From Microbacterium sp. SORGH_AS_0888 (lineage in GTDB: Bacteria; Actinomycetota; Actinomycetes; Actinomycetales; Microbacteriaceae): 64,000 bases of DNA. The translations under genes and the position numbers were made by a program. Below the pieces are notes generated by a model. It saw only the letters and a list, made by a program, of their open reading frames with translations. It was not told where the DNA came from and did no database searches. Positions 18,355 to 26,852 of the stretch are shown in pieces (within the stretch, counting starts at the first letter, position 1; every line of letters starts with the position of its first letter). The DNA lies in assembly GCF_030818905.1 (NCBI RefSeq), contig NZ_JAUTAZ010000001.1, positions 1,674,001-1,738,000 on the forward strand. The letters are read 5' to 3'.

Positions 18355-18364
18355 GTCGCTGATT

Positions 18365-18847
18365 ATGCCCAAGGCAACGGAAGGCGCCGACCCGCGCCGA
18401 CTCGCTCTCGACGACATCTCGAAGGCGATCATCGAGCAGCTGCAGGAGGACGGGCGTCGCCCCTACGGCGAGATCGCTCGAGCGGTCGGGCTCAGCGAGG
18501 CCGCCACCCGGCAACGCGTGCAGAAGCTCATCGACCAGGGCGTGATGCAGATCGTCGCGGTCACCGACCCGATGCAGCTGGGCTTCTCCCGCGAGGCCAT
18601 GATCGGCGTCCGCGTCTCCGGGGACACGCGGCAGATCGCGGAGCGGCTCTCGACCGCGCCCGGCGTCACCTACGTCGTGTCGACCGCGGGCTCGTTCGAC
18701 CTGCTCATCGAGGTGGTGTGCGAGAACGACGACGACCTGATCGACCTGCTCAACGACCACATCCGGATCCTCCCCGAGGTCGTCTCCACCGAGACCTTCG
18801 TCTATCTCAAGCTCCACCGTCAGCTCTACAACTGGGGGACACGATGA
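18365..18847 (+). CDS. Lrp/AsnC family transcriptional regulator
   Basis: A 160-residue regulator with an N-terminal helix-turn-helix (ISKAIIEQLQEDGRRPYGEI followed by VGLSEAATRQRVQKLIDQG, about residues 18-60) and a C-terminal RAM ligand-binding domain (DPMQLGFSREAMIGVRVSG onwards). ATG 18365 is preferred over the upstream in-frame codon at 18308 because of the family length and the nearby TATATC box. Its stop overlaps the start of the aminotransferase gene (ATGA), so it probably regulates the aminotransferase and permease that follow. Confidence 0.92.
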   Translation: MPKATEGADPRRLALDDISKAIIEQLQEDGRRPYGEIARAVGLSEAATRQRVQKLIDQGVMQIVAVTDPMQLGFSREAMIGVRVSGDTRQIAERLSTAPGVTYVVSTAGSFDLLIEVVCENDDDLIDLLNDHIRILPEVVSTETFVYLKLHRQLYNWGTR

Positions 18848-20226
18848 CCATCGATGACAGCGCACTGCAGGCCAAGGCCCGCGACCACCTCTGGATGCAC
18901 TTCGCCCGACAGTCCGTCATGACGCAGGGCCCCGGCGTTCCCATCATCGTGAAGGGCGAGGGCCACCACATCTGGGACTCGCAGGGCAAGCGATACATCG
19001 ACGGCCTCGCGGGCCTCTTCGTCGTCAACGCGGGTCACGGTCGTCGGCGGATCGCGCAGGCGGCCGCGAGGCAGGCGGAGGAGCTCGCCTTCTTCCCGCT
19101 GTGGTCGTACGCGCACCCCTCGGGCATCGAGGCGGCCGACCGCATCGCGAACCTCGCCCCCGGAGACCTCAACCACGTCTTCTTCTCGACGGGCGGCGGC
19201 GAAGCCGTCGAGACCGCGTTCAAGCTCGCGAAGCACTTCTGGAAGCTGCAGGGCAAGCCCGCCAAGCACAAGGTCATCTCGCGCGCGATCGCGTACCACG
19301 GGACGACCCAGGGCGCCCTGGCGATCACGGGCCTGCCGGTCATGAAGCACATGTTCGAGCCCGTCACACCGGGCGGCTTCCGCGTTCCCAACACGAACTA
19401 CTACCGGGCCGAGGAATCCGGCTTCGGCGGCGGGACGCCCGAGGAGTTCGGGCTGTGGGCCGCCGACCGCATCGAGCAGATGATCCAGTTCGAGGGCCCC
19501 GAGACGGTCGCCGCGGTGTTCCTGGAGCCCGTGCAGAACGCCGGCGGATGCTTCCCCGCACCCGCCGGGTATTTCCAGCGGGTGCGGGAGATCTGCGACC
19601 GCTACGACGTCCTCCTCGTCTCCGACGAGGTGATCTGCGCGTTCGGCCGCCTCGGGCACTACTTCGGGGCGCAGGCGTACGACTATCAGCCCGACATGAT
19701 CACCTTCGCCAAGGCCGTCACGAGCGGCTACTCCCCGCTCGGCGGCACGATCGTCAGCGACCGGGTCTATGAGCCCTTCGCGCACGGCGACCTGTCGTTC
19801 CCCCACGGATACACCTTCGGCGGGCACCCCGTCTCCGCCGCCGTGGCGCTGGAGAACCTCGACGTCTTCGAGGAGGAGCGGCTGCTGGAGAACGTCCGCG
19901 AGAACTCGCCCGTGTTCCGCGCGACGCTCGAGAAGCTCCTGGACCTCCCGATCGTCGGCGACGTGCGCGGCGACGGCTACTTCTTCGGCATCGAGCTGGT
20001 CAAGGACAAGGCCACGAAGGAGACGTTCGACGACGACGAGTCCGAGCGTCTGCTGCGGGGCTTCCTCTCGAAGGCGCTCTTCGACGCCGGGCTCTACTGC
20101 CGCGCCGACGACCGCGGCGACCCCGTCATCCAGCTCGCCCCGCCCCTCACGATCGGCCCGACCGAGTTCGGAGAGATCGAACAGATCCTGCGCTCCGTGC
20201 TCACAGAAGCCGGCGCGCGCCTCTAG
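18844..20226 (+). CDS. Class III pyridoxal-phosphate aminotransferase (amine/omega-amino acid type)
   Basis: A 460-residue fold-type I aminotransferase. It shows SRAIAYHGTTQGALAITG, the PLP-holding VLLVSDEVICAFGRLG, and the Schiff-base Lys in MITFAKAVTSGYSPLGG. Overall it resembles the putrescine-pyruvate and beta-alanine/GABA aminotransferases. The exact amine is not determined. The N-terminal ATG overlaps the regulator stop. With the permease downstream, the likely role is uptake and transamination of a polyamine or omega-amino acid as carbon and nitrogen source. Confidence 0.9.
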   Translation: MTIDDSALQAKARDHLWMHFARQSVMTQGPGVPIIVKGEGHHIWDSQGKRYIDGLAGLFVVNAGHGRRRIAQAAARQAEELAFFPLWSYAHPSGIEAADRIANLAPGDLNHVFFSTGGGEAVETAFKLAKHFWKLQGKPAKHKVISRAIAYHGTTQGALAITGLPVMKHMFEPVTPGGFRVPNTNYYRAEESGFGGGTPEEFGLWAADRIEQMIQFEGPETVAAVFLEPVQNAGGCFPAPAGYFQRVREICDRYDVLLVSDEVICAFGRLGHYFGAQAYDYQPDMITFAKAVTSGYSPLGGTIVSDRVYEPFAHGDLSFPHGYTFGGHPVSAAVALENLDVFEEERLLENVRENSPVFRATLEKLLDLPIVGDVRGDGYFFGIELVKDKATKETFDDDESERLLRGFLSKALFDAGLYCRADDRGDPVIQLAPPLTIGPTEFGEIEQILRSVLTEAGARL

Positions 20227-20236
20227 CACCTCCCGT

Positions 20237-20275
20237 CGTACCCGCTCCACCCGTACCCGCTCCACCCGTACCCGC
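20237..20275 (+). repeat. 15-base tandem repeat in the aminotransferase-permease gap
   Basis: CGTACCCGCTCCACC occurs twice in tandem (20237-20251, 20252-20266), followed by a partial third unit CGTACCCGC. It is non-coding. Confidence 0.8.
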
Positions 20276-20314
20276 CCGGGCGTCCGGGCCCACCCCTTTG
20301 GAGGAGATACGAAC

Positions 20315-21736
20315 ACGCACTCGGCCGCTCCGGCGGCAACACGCGCAGGCGGCGCCTCGCTCGCCCGCACCCTGGGACTCTGGTCGATCGTCGGACTCGG
20401 CCTCGGCTACATGACGCCCACCGTCGTCTTCGACACCTTCGGGAACGTCGCCGCCGAGACGAACAACGTCGTCCCGGCGGCGTACCTCGTGGCCCTCGTC
20501 GTCATGGGCTTCACGGCCATCAGCTACGGCAAGATGGTCGGCGTCATCCCGAGCGCCGGCTCCGCGTACACATATGTGCGGGAGTCGATGCACCCCAGCC
20601 TCGGGTTCCTGGTCGGCTGGACCTCGCTCATCGACTACCTGCTGCTCCCGATGGTCAACGTGCTGATCCTGCGCAGCTACATGGAGGCGCTCTTCCCCGA
20701 CGTCCCGGGCTGGGTGTGGGTCGTGGTGATCACGGGCGCAGTCACGACGATCGTCTACCTCACGATGCGCGGCACGTCGAACGTGAACATGATCCTGCTG
20801 CTGTTCTCGATCGTCGTGATGGCGGTGTTCGTCGTGCTCGTCATCGTGCAGCTCCTGCAGGGAGCGGGATCGGGCACCGTCGTCTCGGTGGCCCCCTTCG
20901 CGCACGCCGATGTCAGCTTCCAGGCGGTGCTGGCGGGCGCCACCATCGTGTGCTTCTCCTTCATCGGCTTCGACGCCGTGACGATGTACGCCGAGGAGGC
21001 GAAGACCCCGCGGACGATGCCACGCGCGATCCTGCTGACCGTGCTCGCGGGCGGGTTGATCTTCATCGTCGCGGCCTACTTCACGCAGCTGCGCTTCCCC
21101 TCCGTCGACGCCTTCCCGCAGGAGGCGATCGAGGACTCGACGCTGCCGGAGATCGGATCACAGGTCGGCGGTCTCGTGCTCCAGTCGGTCCTCACGGCGG
21201 CCGGTTTCGCCGCGACGCTGGCGTCCCTGTTCGCCTCCCACGCCTCGGTCGCGCGGATGCTGCTGGTCATGGGCCGCAACGGCGTTCTGCCGCGCCGGCT
21301 CTTCGGCTACATCAGCCCGCGCACCCACACCCCGGCCTTCACGGTCGTCCTGGTGGGCGTGATCAGCCTGCTCGCGATCGCCTTCACGCTCGACCAGATC
21401 GTGGACTACATCAACTACGGCGCGCTCATCGCGTTCTCGTTCGTGAACCTCTCGGTCATCGCGTGGTTCGCGATCCGGAAGGGCCGCCGACGCACGGTGC
21501 GCGACATCCTGAGCTACATCGTCCTGCCGGTGATCGGCGTGGGGCTCACGGGCCTGCTGTGGGTGAACCTCGACGACCACGCGCTCGTCGTGGGGCTCAT
21601 CTGGACCGGGATCGGCCTCGTCTACCTGCTGATCCTCACCCGCGGCTTCCGCCGACCGGTCGTCTCGTTCGACGAGAAGCAGCCCGTCACCGGGTTCACC
21701 AAGATCGTCGAACCCGGCCCCCGCTCCCAGATCTGA
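20315..21736 (+). CDS. APC family amino acid/amine permease, apparent ACG start
   Basis: A 12-helix transporter of the amino acid-polyamine-organocation family, about 473 residues. It opens with ARTLGLWSIVGLGLGYMTP and contains GFDAVTMYAEEAKTPRTMPRA, the family's conserved loop. No ATG, GTG or TTG lies in frame between the aminotransferase stop (20226) and the first membrane helix. GGAGGAG at 20299-20306 is spaced correctly for the codon at 20315, which is ACG. Either ACG is used inefficiently, or the ATG has mutated (T to C at 20316), or the base is a sequence error. It is the last gene of the regulator-aminotransferase-permease cluster. Confidence 0.88.
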   Translation, partial: THSAAPAATRAGGASLARTLGLWSIVGLGLGYMTPTVVFDTFGNVAAETNNVVPAAYLVALVVMGFTAISYGKMVGVIPSAGSAYTYVRESMHPSLGFLVGWTSLIDYLLLPMVNVLILRSYMEALFPDVPGWVWVVVITGAVTTIVYLTMRGTSNVNMILLLFSIVVMAVFVVLVIVQLLQGAGSGTVVSVAPFAHADVSFQAVLAGATIVCFSFIGFDAVTMYAEEAKTPRTMPRAILLTVLAGGLIFIVAAYFTQLRFPSVDAFPQEAIEDSTLPEIGSQVGGLVLQSVLTAAGFAATLASLFASHASVARMLLVMGRNGVLPRRLFGYISPRTHTPAFTVVLVGVISLLAIAFTLDQIVDYINYGALIAFSFVNLSVIAWFAIRKGRRRTVRDILSYIVLPVIGVGLTGLLWVNLDDHALVVGLIWTGIGLVYLLILTRGFRRPVVSFDEKQPVTGFTKIVEPGPRSQI

Positions 21737-21742
21737 TCCGAG

Positions 21743-22198
21743 TCACGTCGCCGCCAGCGCCTCCAGCGCGGGGCGCTGTGCGGCGACGAGGAGCGGTCCG
21801 GCCGCCGCGACCGACATCCACTCGGCGCGGTCGACCTCGGGGAACCGGCGGCGGACACCCGAGCCGGGCGGCCACTCCAGCTCGAACGAGCCGAACGCGA
21901 AGGGCGGATGCCGCCAGTCGCTCGCCTCGACGGCGAACACCGACAGCCTCTTGCCGCTCGCGTAGCGGAAGACGCCGAGGGGTCGCAGCCCGGACGACGG
22001 CGGGTCGACCCCGAGCTCCTCTCGGAACTCGCGGACCGCCGCCTGCTCGGCGGTCTCCTCGGCAGGGTCGTACTCGCCCTTCGGGATGGACCATGCCCCC
22101 ACGTCCTTGCGCGCCCAGAAGGGCCCGCCCATGTGCGCGATCAGGACCTCGCGGCCGCCCGCGCGGTGGAGCAGCAGCCCGGAGCTGGTCACGACCAT
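21743..22198 (-). CDS. Nudix hydrolase
   Basis: A 151-residue Nudix-fold pyrophosphohydrolase. The Nudix box is complete: G-x5-E-x7-REFREELGV (about residues 41-64), supplying the metal-binding glutamates. The flanking AWSIPKGEYDP is typical of a group acting on diadenosine polyphosphates or similar molecules, but the substrate is not fixed. It is convergent with the permease gene (6-base gap) and lies just downstream of an aldo/keto reductase gene on the same strand. Confidence 0.9.
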   Translation of the reverse strand: MVVTSSGLLLHRAGGREVLIAHMGGPFWARKDVGAWSIPKGEYDPAEETAEQAAVREFREELGVDPPSSGLRPLGVFRYASGKRLSVFAVEASDWRHPPFAFGSFELEWPPGSGVRRRFPEVDRAEWMSVAAAGPLLVAAQRPALEALAAT

Positions 22199-22211
22199 GG
22201 GCGGGCGGACC

Positions 22212-23228
22212 TCAGTCGGTCAGCCGATGCCTCGGCGAGGACTCGTAGGTCTTCTCGGGATCGGTCTCCGCCACCGGCAGCAGCGCCTCGTCGATCGCGG
22301 CGAGCGTGTCGGCATCCAGCGTCACCCCGGACGCCTTCACGGTGTCGTCGAGCTGCTCGGGGCGCGAGGCCCCCACGAGCGCCGCCGACACGTTGGGGTT
22401 CTGCAGCACCCAGGCGATGGCGAGCTGGGGCATCGTGAGCCCGGCCTGCTCGGCGACGGGAACGAGGCGCTGCACGGCCTCGAGCACCTCCTCGCGCAGC
22501 AGCCGCTTGATGAAGTCCGCCCCGCTCTTCTCATCGGTCGCCCGCGAGCCCGCCGGGACCGGCTGCCCCGGCTTGTACTTGCCGCTGAGCACGCCCTGCG
22601 CCATGGGCGACCACACGATCTGCGAGATGCCGAGCTCTTCGCTGGTCGGCACGACCTTGCCTTCGATCACGCGGTACAGCATCGAGTACTGGGGCTGGTT
22701 GGAGACGAGCGGGAAGCGGAGCTCGCGGGCCAGGGCGTGGCCGGCGCGCAGCTGCTCCGCGGTCCACTCGCTGACCCCGATGTAGAGGGCCTTGCCCTGC
22801 CGGACGATGTCGGCGAAGGCCTGCATCGTCTCCTCCAACGGCGTCTCGTAGTCATACCGGTGTGCCTGGAACAGGTCCACGTAGTCGGTGCCGAGCCGGC
22901 GCAGCGACCCGTGGATGCCGTCCATCACATGCTTGCGGGAGAGCCCCGTGTCATTGGGTCCCTTGGGTCCGATCGGGAAGTACACCTTCGTGAAGATCTC
23001 CAGCGACTCACGCCGCTGACCCTTCAGCGCATCGCGGAGGACCTCCTCCGCCGCCGTGTTCGCGTAGGTGTCGGCGGTGTCGAAACTCGTGATGCCCAGG
23101 TCGAGGGCGCGGCGCACCGTCGCGATCGCCTGCTCGTTGCCGACCTGGGAGGCATGCGTGATCCAGTTGCCGTAGGTGATCTCGGAGACTTTGAAACCGC
23201 TGTTGCCAAGGTATCGATAGCTGACCAT
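22212..23228 (-). CDS. Aldo/keto reductase (Kv-beta-like group)
   Basis: A 338-residue NADPH-dependent TIM-barrel reductase. The catalytic Asp and Tyr are in SFDTADTYANTAAEEVL, the conserved DYVDLFQAHRYDYETPLEE carries the beta-strand motif, and SPMAQGVLSGKYKPG binds cofactor. The sequence resembles the bacterial potassium-channel beta-subunit-like aldo/keto reductases. The substrate is unknown. ATG 23228 follows a TAGCGT box by six bases, suggesting a leaderless message. The Nudix gene follows after 13 bases. Confidence 0.93.
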   Translation of the reverse strand: MVSYRYLGNSGFKVSEITYGNWITHASQVGNEQAIATVRRALDLGITSFDTADTYANTAAEEVLRDALKGQRRESLEIFTKVYFPIGPKGPNDTGLSRKHVMDGIHGSLRRLGTDYVDLFQAHRYDYETPLEETMQAFADIVRQGKALYIGVSEWTAEQLRAGHALARELRFPLVSNQPQYSMLYRVIEGKVVPTSEELGISQIVWSPMAQGVLSGKYKPGQPVPAGSRATDEKSGADFIKRLLREEVLEAVQRLVPVAEQAGLTMPQLAIAWVLQNPNVSAALVGASRPEQLDDTVKASGVTLDADTLAAIDEALLPVAETDPEKTYESSPRHRLTD

Positions 23229-23234
23229 GTGTCC

Positions 23235-23240
23235 ACGCTA
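23235..23240 (-). promoter_or_regulatory. -10 box of a leaderless promoter for the aldo/keto reductase
   Basis: TAGCGT on the minus strand, six bases from the ATG at 23228, with no Shine-Dalgarno between. Confidence 0.45.
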
Positions 23241-23292
23241 GCCCGCGGCGGAGGACATCGGGGCGCGAGCGGTCGTCGCGCGGCGGCGCGGC

Positions 23293-23904
23293 TCAGAGGA
23301 TCCCGAGCTCCATCGCCCGCGTGACGGCGCGAGTGCGATCGCCGACGCCGAGCTTGGCGAAGACGTGCAGCAGGTGCGTCTTCACGGTCGCCTCCCCCAG
23401 GTGCAGTCGTTCCCCGATCCCCCGGTTGCTGAGACCCGCCGCGACGAGCTCCAGCACCTGGTGCTCCCGTCCGCTCAGCCGCGGCGCCGGCGCCGCGGTC
23501 GCCTGGCGGGCGAGCGCGCGAGCCACGGTCGGCGCGAGCGCCATCTCGCCCCGGGCGACGGCGCGGACGCCGGCCAGCAGCTCTCCCTCCGGCGCGGCCT
23601 TGAGGAGGTACCCGCTCGCTCCGGCGCCGATCGCGCCGAGGATCGCGTCGTCCGTCTCGTAGGTCGTCAGCACCAGCACCCGCACGTGCGGATGACGGGC
23701 ACGGATGCGGGCGGTCGCCGCCGTGCCGTCGAGCTCGGGCATCCGCAGGTCCATGAGCACGACATCCGCCGCCGCGGCGGCGGTGACCGCGTCGAGCCCC
23801 GTGGCGACCGCGCCCACCACCGTCACGTCCGCGACCGCCTCCAGCACCGCCGCGAGTCCCACCCGCACCACGGGGTGATCGTCGGCGATCAGCACCCGGA
23901 TCAC
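23293..23904 (-). CDS. NarL/FixJ-type response regulator
   Basis: A 203-residue two-component regulator. The receiver domain has the acidic pocket [12 protein letters not shown] and the phosphorylation site Asp52 in [14 protein letters not shown]. The C-terminal LuxR helix-turn-helix is [20 protein letters not shown] onward, including [17 protein letters not shown]. The GTG start overlaps the stop of the kinase gene (GTGA). It is the last gene of a four-gene operon and presumably controls the ABC exporter encoded with it. Confidence 0.95.
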
Positions 23905-25103
23905 GACTCGCCCCCGCCGGGGACCCGCGCGACCACCCGGACCGCTCGCGGCGTCCCGTCGACCGCGAACGAGCCGCCGATCGCCTCGATCCGGGCACGC
24001 AGCCCGGGCAGGCCGTAGCCCGCGGCGGCGGCTCCCGGGTCGAAGCCGTCGCCGTCGTCCCCCACGACCAGAACGGCTCCGGAGCCCTCGGCCGCGAGCT
24101 CCAGGGTGGCCCGGGCCGCATGCGCATGGTTGCGAACGTTCGCGAGCCCCTCCTGGGCGCACCGCAGCAGGGCGACCTCCTCCTCTCGCGACAGGCGCGG
24201 ACAGGCGCCCACCCGCACGTCGAGGTCCAGCTCCGTCTCGCGCCGGAAGCGGTCGGCGACCTGCGAGAGCGCGCGGGCGAGACCGTCCCCGCTCAGGTCC
24301 GGCGGGGCGGCGCCGGCGACCAGGTCGCGCGTGTCGGTGAGCGCGGAGCGCACCGACTCCTCCACGAGCGCGAGCGCGGCGTCGTCCAGTTCGCCGTCAC
24401 GAAGCCGGCGGCGCGCTCGCTGCACGAGCAGCACGCCGCCGGCGAGCGACTGCGCGAGCGTGTCGTGCAACTCCCGCGAGAGCCGTTCGCGCTCGGCCGT
24501 GACGCCCGCGTCGCGGTGCAGCACCGCGAGTTCCTGCTGGGCCGCGGTCAGCTCGTCGACGAGGCGGTCGCGTTCCCGGCCGTACCGCTGGATGCCGGTG
24601 ATCCAGAGACCGAGGACGACACTGGCGGCGAACGAGATCGTCTGCGTGAGCGCGGCCTGCAGCCACAGCGGATCCGCGCCGAACCCCGTGAGGGCGGCGA
24701 AGACGGCGAGCGCCGTGAGCAGACTCGCAGCGATGGCCGCCGCGGGCCTGCCGGCGAGCACCCACAGCAGCGGATATGCCCAGAACTGCAGCATCGCTAT
24801 CCATGGCACGAGCGCCGCCGCGATCAGGAGAGCGACGACCGTGAGCGCCATCGTCAGGAGGCGGAGCCCCGGCGCCTCCTCGCGCACCGCCGCCGGCAAC
24901 GCCCGCGGAAGAAGGGCGACCATGACCACCGACAAGACCACGAGGACGAGCAGCGCCGCCGCGCTCTTCCCCCACGTCTCGGGTGAGAAGACGCCTGCCG
25001 CGAGGGCGATGCTCGCCGCGAGAGCGGCGATCACCCCGTACGCGATGAGCCAGGCACGCACGTTGCAGGCCGCGGCATCCACTATGTGTCCCTTCGTATC
25101 CAT
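23901..25103 (-). CDS. Sensor histidine kinase (HisKA_3 type)
   Basis: A 400-residue membrane kinase. About five hydrophobic segments fill residues 15-165. A coiled linker leads to the HisKA_3 dimerisation helix with phospho-His213 in [15 protein letters not shown]. The ATPase domain has [15 protein letters not shown] and [11 protein letters not shown]. There is no large extracellular sensor, so it resembles the intramembrane-sensing kinases that detect cell-envelope stress through an ABC partner (inference). ATG 25103 overlaps the permease stop by 22 bases. Confidence 0.93.
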
Positions 25104-25921
25104 CGAAAGCTCACGCGCACGACGGCGAGGCCGAAGACGAGCCAGAGTCCGGTGACGAGCGCGACCTCCGGCAGTTGCCAGGATCCCACGGTCTCGCCCG
25201 CGGCGAAGGACTCGGGCAGGAACACCGACCGGAGTCCCTGCGCCAGCCACTTCAGCGGGAAGACGCTCGCGACGTTCTGCAGCCACGTCGGCAGCGCGGC
25301 GAAGTCGATGTAGACGCCCGAGACGAACTGCAGCACGAGCACGATCGGGACGACGACGCCCGTGGCGCTGCGGCCGCTGCGCGGGAGTGCGGAGAGCCCG
25401 ATCCCGAGCACGGCGCAGGTGGTGACGCCCAGGAGGAACACCCAGGCGAACGTCGCCCAGCGGGCCGGATCGGTCGGCAGCGGAACCCCGAACGCGACGC
25501 CGGCGACCACGATGAGCAGCGCCGACTGCAGTGCACCCGTCACGAAGACCTGGCCGATCTTGCCGATGAAGTACGCGGCGGGGCCGAGCGGTGTGCCGCC
25601 AAGGCGCTTCAACGTGCCGTCGCTGCGCTCCATCGCGATGTCGAGCGACATGTTCTGAAGCCCCGACAGCAGCAGGCCGGCTGCGAGCATCCCCGGCAGG
25701 TAGAACTGCGCGGAGCCGATCGTGTGCCCGGGAGGGCCGAAGTTCTGCGAGGCGAACGCGACCGCGAAGATGAGCAGGAACAACACCGGGAACAGGAACG
25801 TGAAGAACACCGAGTCGAGCTGCCGGAAGTAGGAGCGCACCTCGTAGCGGACGCGGGAAAGACCGAGCCGGAGGGTGCGCGCCGGTCCGAAGTCGGCTTC
25901 CGGCGCCACGTACGCGCTCAC
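25082..25921 (-). CDS. ABC transporter permease (ABC-2 type)
   Basis: A 279-residue ABC-2 family membrane subunit with about six hydrophobic helices. The segment [20 protein letters not shown] is characteristic of drug/antibiotic exporters of the DrrB group, where an amphipathic loop follows the second helix. The GTG start overlaps the ATPase stop (GTGA). With the upstream ATPase it forms an exporter, and the downstream kinase and regulator probably sense the exported compound or its damage. Confidence 0.93.
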
Positions 25922-26775
25922 GCGGCGGCCGTCTCTCGCGCGAGCAGATCGAGGTAGACGTCCTCGAGCGAGGGACGGATGACCTCGAGATCCTCCGGTT
26001 CGGTCGCGCTCGCCCCGACGAGCCGCGCGACGAGCTCGCCCGGCCGCTCGGCCCGTTCCTCCCGCCGTATCCCGCCCTCTCGCCACCGGACGATCGGTGT
26101 TCGCGCGTCCTGGCCTCCGAGCTCACCGATAGGACCGCGGGCCGCGATCCTGCCGGCCACGACGATCGCCGCACGCTCGGACAGGGCAGCCGCCTCGTCC
26201 AGATAGTGGGTCGTGAGGACGATGGTCGTGCCCTCGGACTGGAGCTCGCGGATCAGGTCCCAGAACTGCCTCCGCACCTCGGGATCGAAGCCCGTCGTCG
26301 GCTCATCGAGGAACAGCAGATCGGGTCGGCCCACGATGCCGAGGGCGACGTCCACTCGCCGACGCTGCCCGCCGGACAACCGTCGCACGCTCGTCGACGC
26401 CTTCGCCGAGAGCCCCACGGCCTCGATCAGCCCGTCCACATCGCGCGGGTGCGGGTAGAAGCCCGCGACGTGGCGCAACAGCTGACGGACCGTCGCCGTC
26501 GGGCTCTCGCCCGTCTCCTGGAGCACGATCCCGAGTCGCGCCTTCCAGGCGCCGCCGCCGCGGGCGGGATCGACACCCAGGACCCGGATACCGCCGCTCG
26601 TGCGGGAGCGGTATCCCTCCAGGATCTCGATGGTCGTGCTCTTGCCCGCCCCGTTGGGGCCGAGCAGGGCGAACGTCTCACCGCGCCGGATGTCGAGATC
26701 GATGCCCCGCAACGCCTCGAATCCATCACGGTAGGTCTTGCGGAGGTCTACGACCTCGATCACGGGTTCCGTCAT
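25918..26775 (-). CDS. ABC transporter ATP-binding protein (drug exporter type)
   Basis: A 285-residue ATPase: Walker [15 protein letters not shown], signature [16 protein letters not shown], Walker [17 protein letters not shown] and H-loop [11 protein letters not shown]. It is closest in style to the CcmA/DrrA group that pairs with ABC-2 permeases. ATG 26775 has a nearby GGAGAC. It is the first gene of a tightly overlapping ATPase-permease-kinase-regulator operon. Confidence 0.95.
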   Translation of the reverse strand: MTEPVIEVVDLRKTYRDGFEALRGIDLDIRRGETFALLGPNGAGKSTTIEILEGYRSRTSGGIRVLGVDPARGGGAWKARLGIVLQETGESPTATVRQLLRHVAGFYPHPRDVDGLIEAVGLSAKASTSVRRLSGGQRRRVDVALGIVGRPDLLFLDEPTTGFDPEVRRQFWDLIRELQSEGTTIVLTTHYLDEAAALSERAAIVVAGRIAARGPIGELGGQDARTPIVRWREGGIRREERAERPGELVARLVGASATEPEDLEVIRPSLEDVYLDLLARETAAA

Positions 26776-26852
26776 GTCTCCAGCCTCACGACCGCGGCGC
26801 GCACGCGGCACCCCCGACCGGTGGCCGCCCGCATCCACCGAACGGTGGATGC

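Noticed and set aside
19769..20314. ATG 19769 as the start of the APC permease
   Set aside because: It would place 182 residues of Arg/Ser-rich sequence, antiparallel in character to the aminotransferase, before the transporter; the correct ribosome-binding site lies at 20299.
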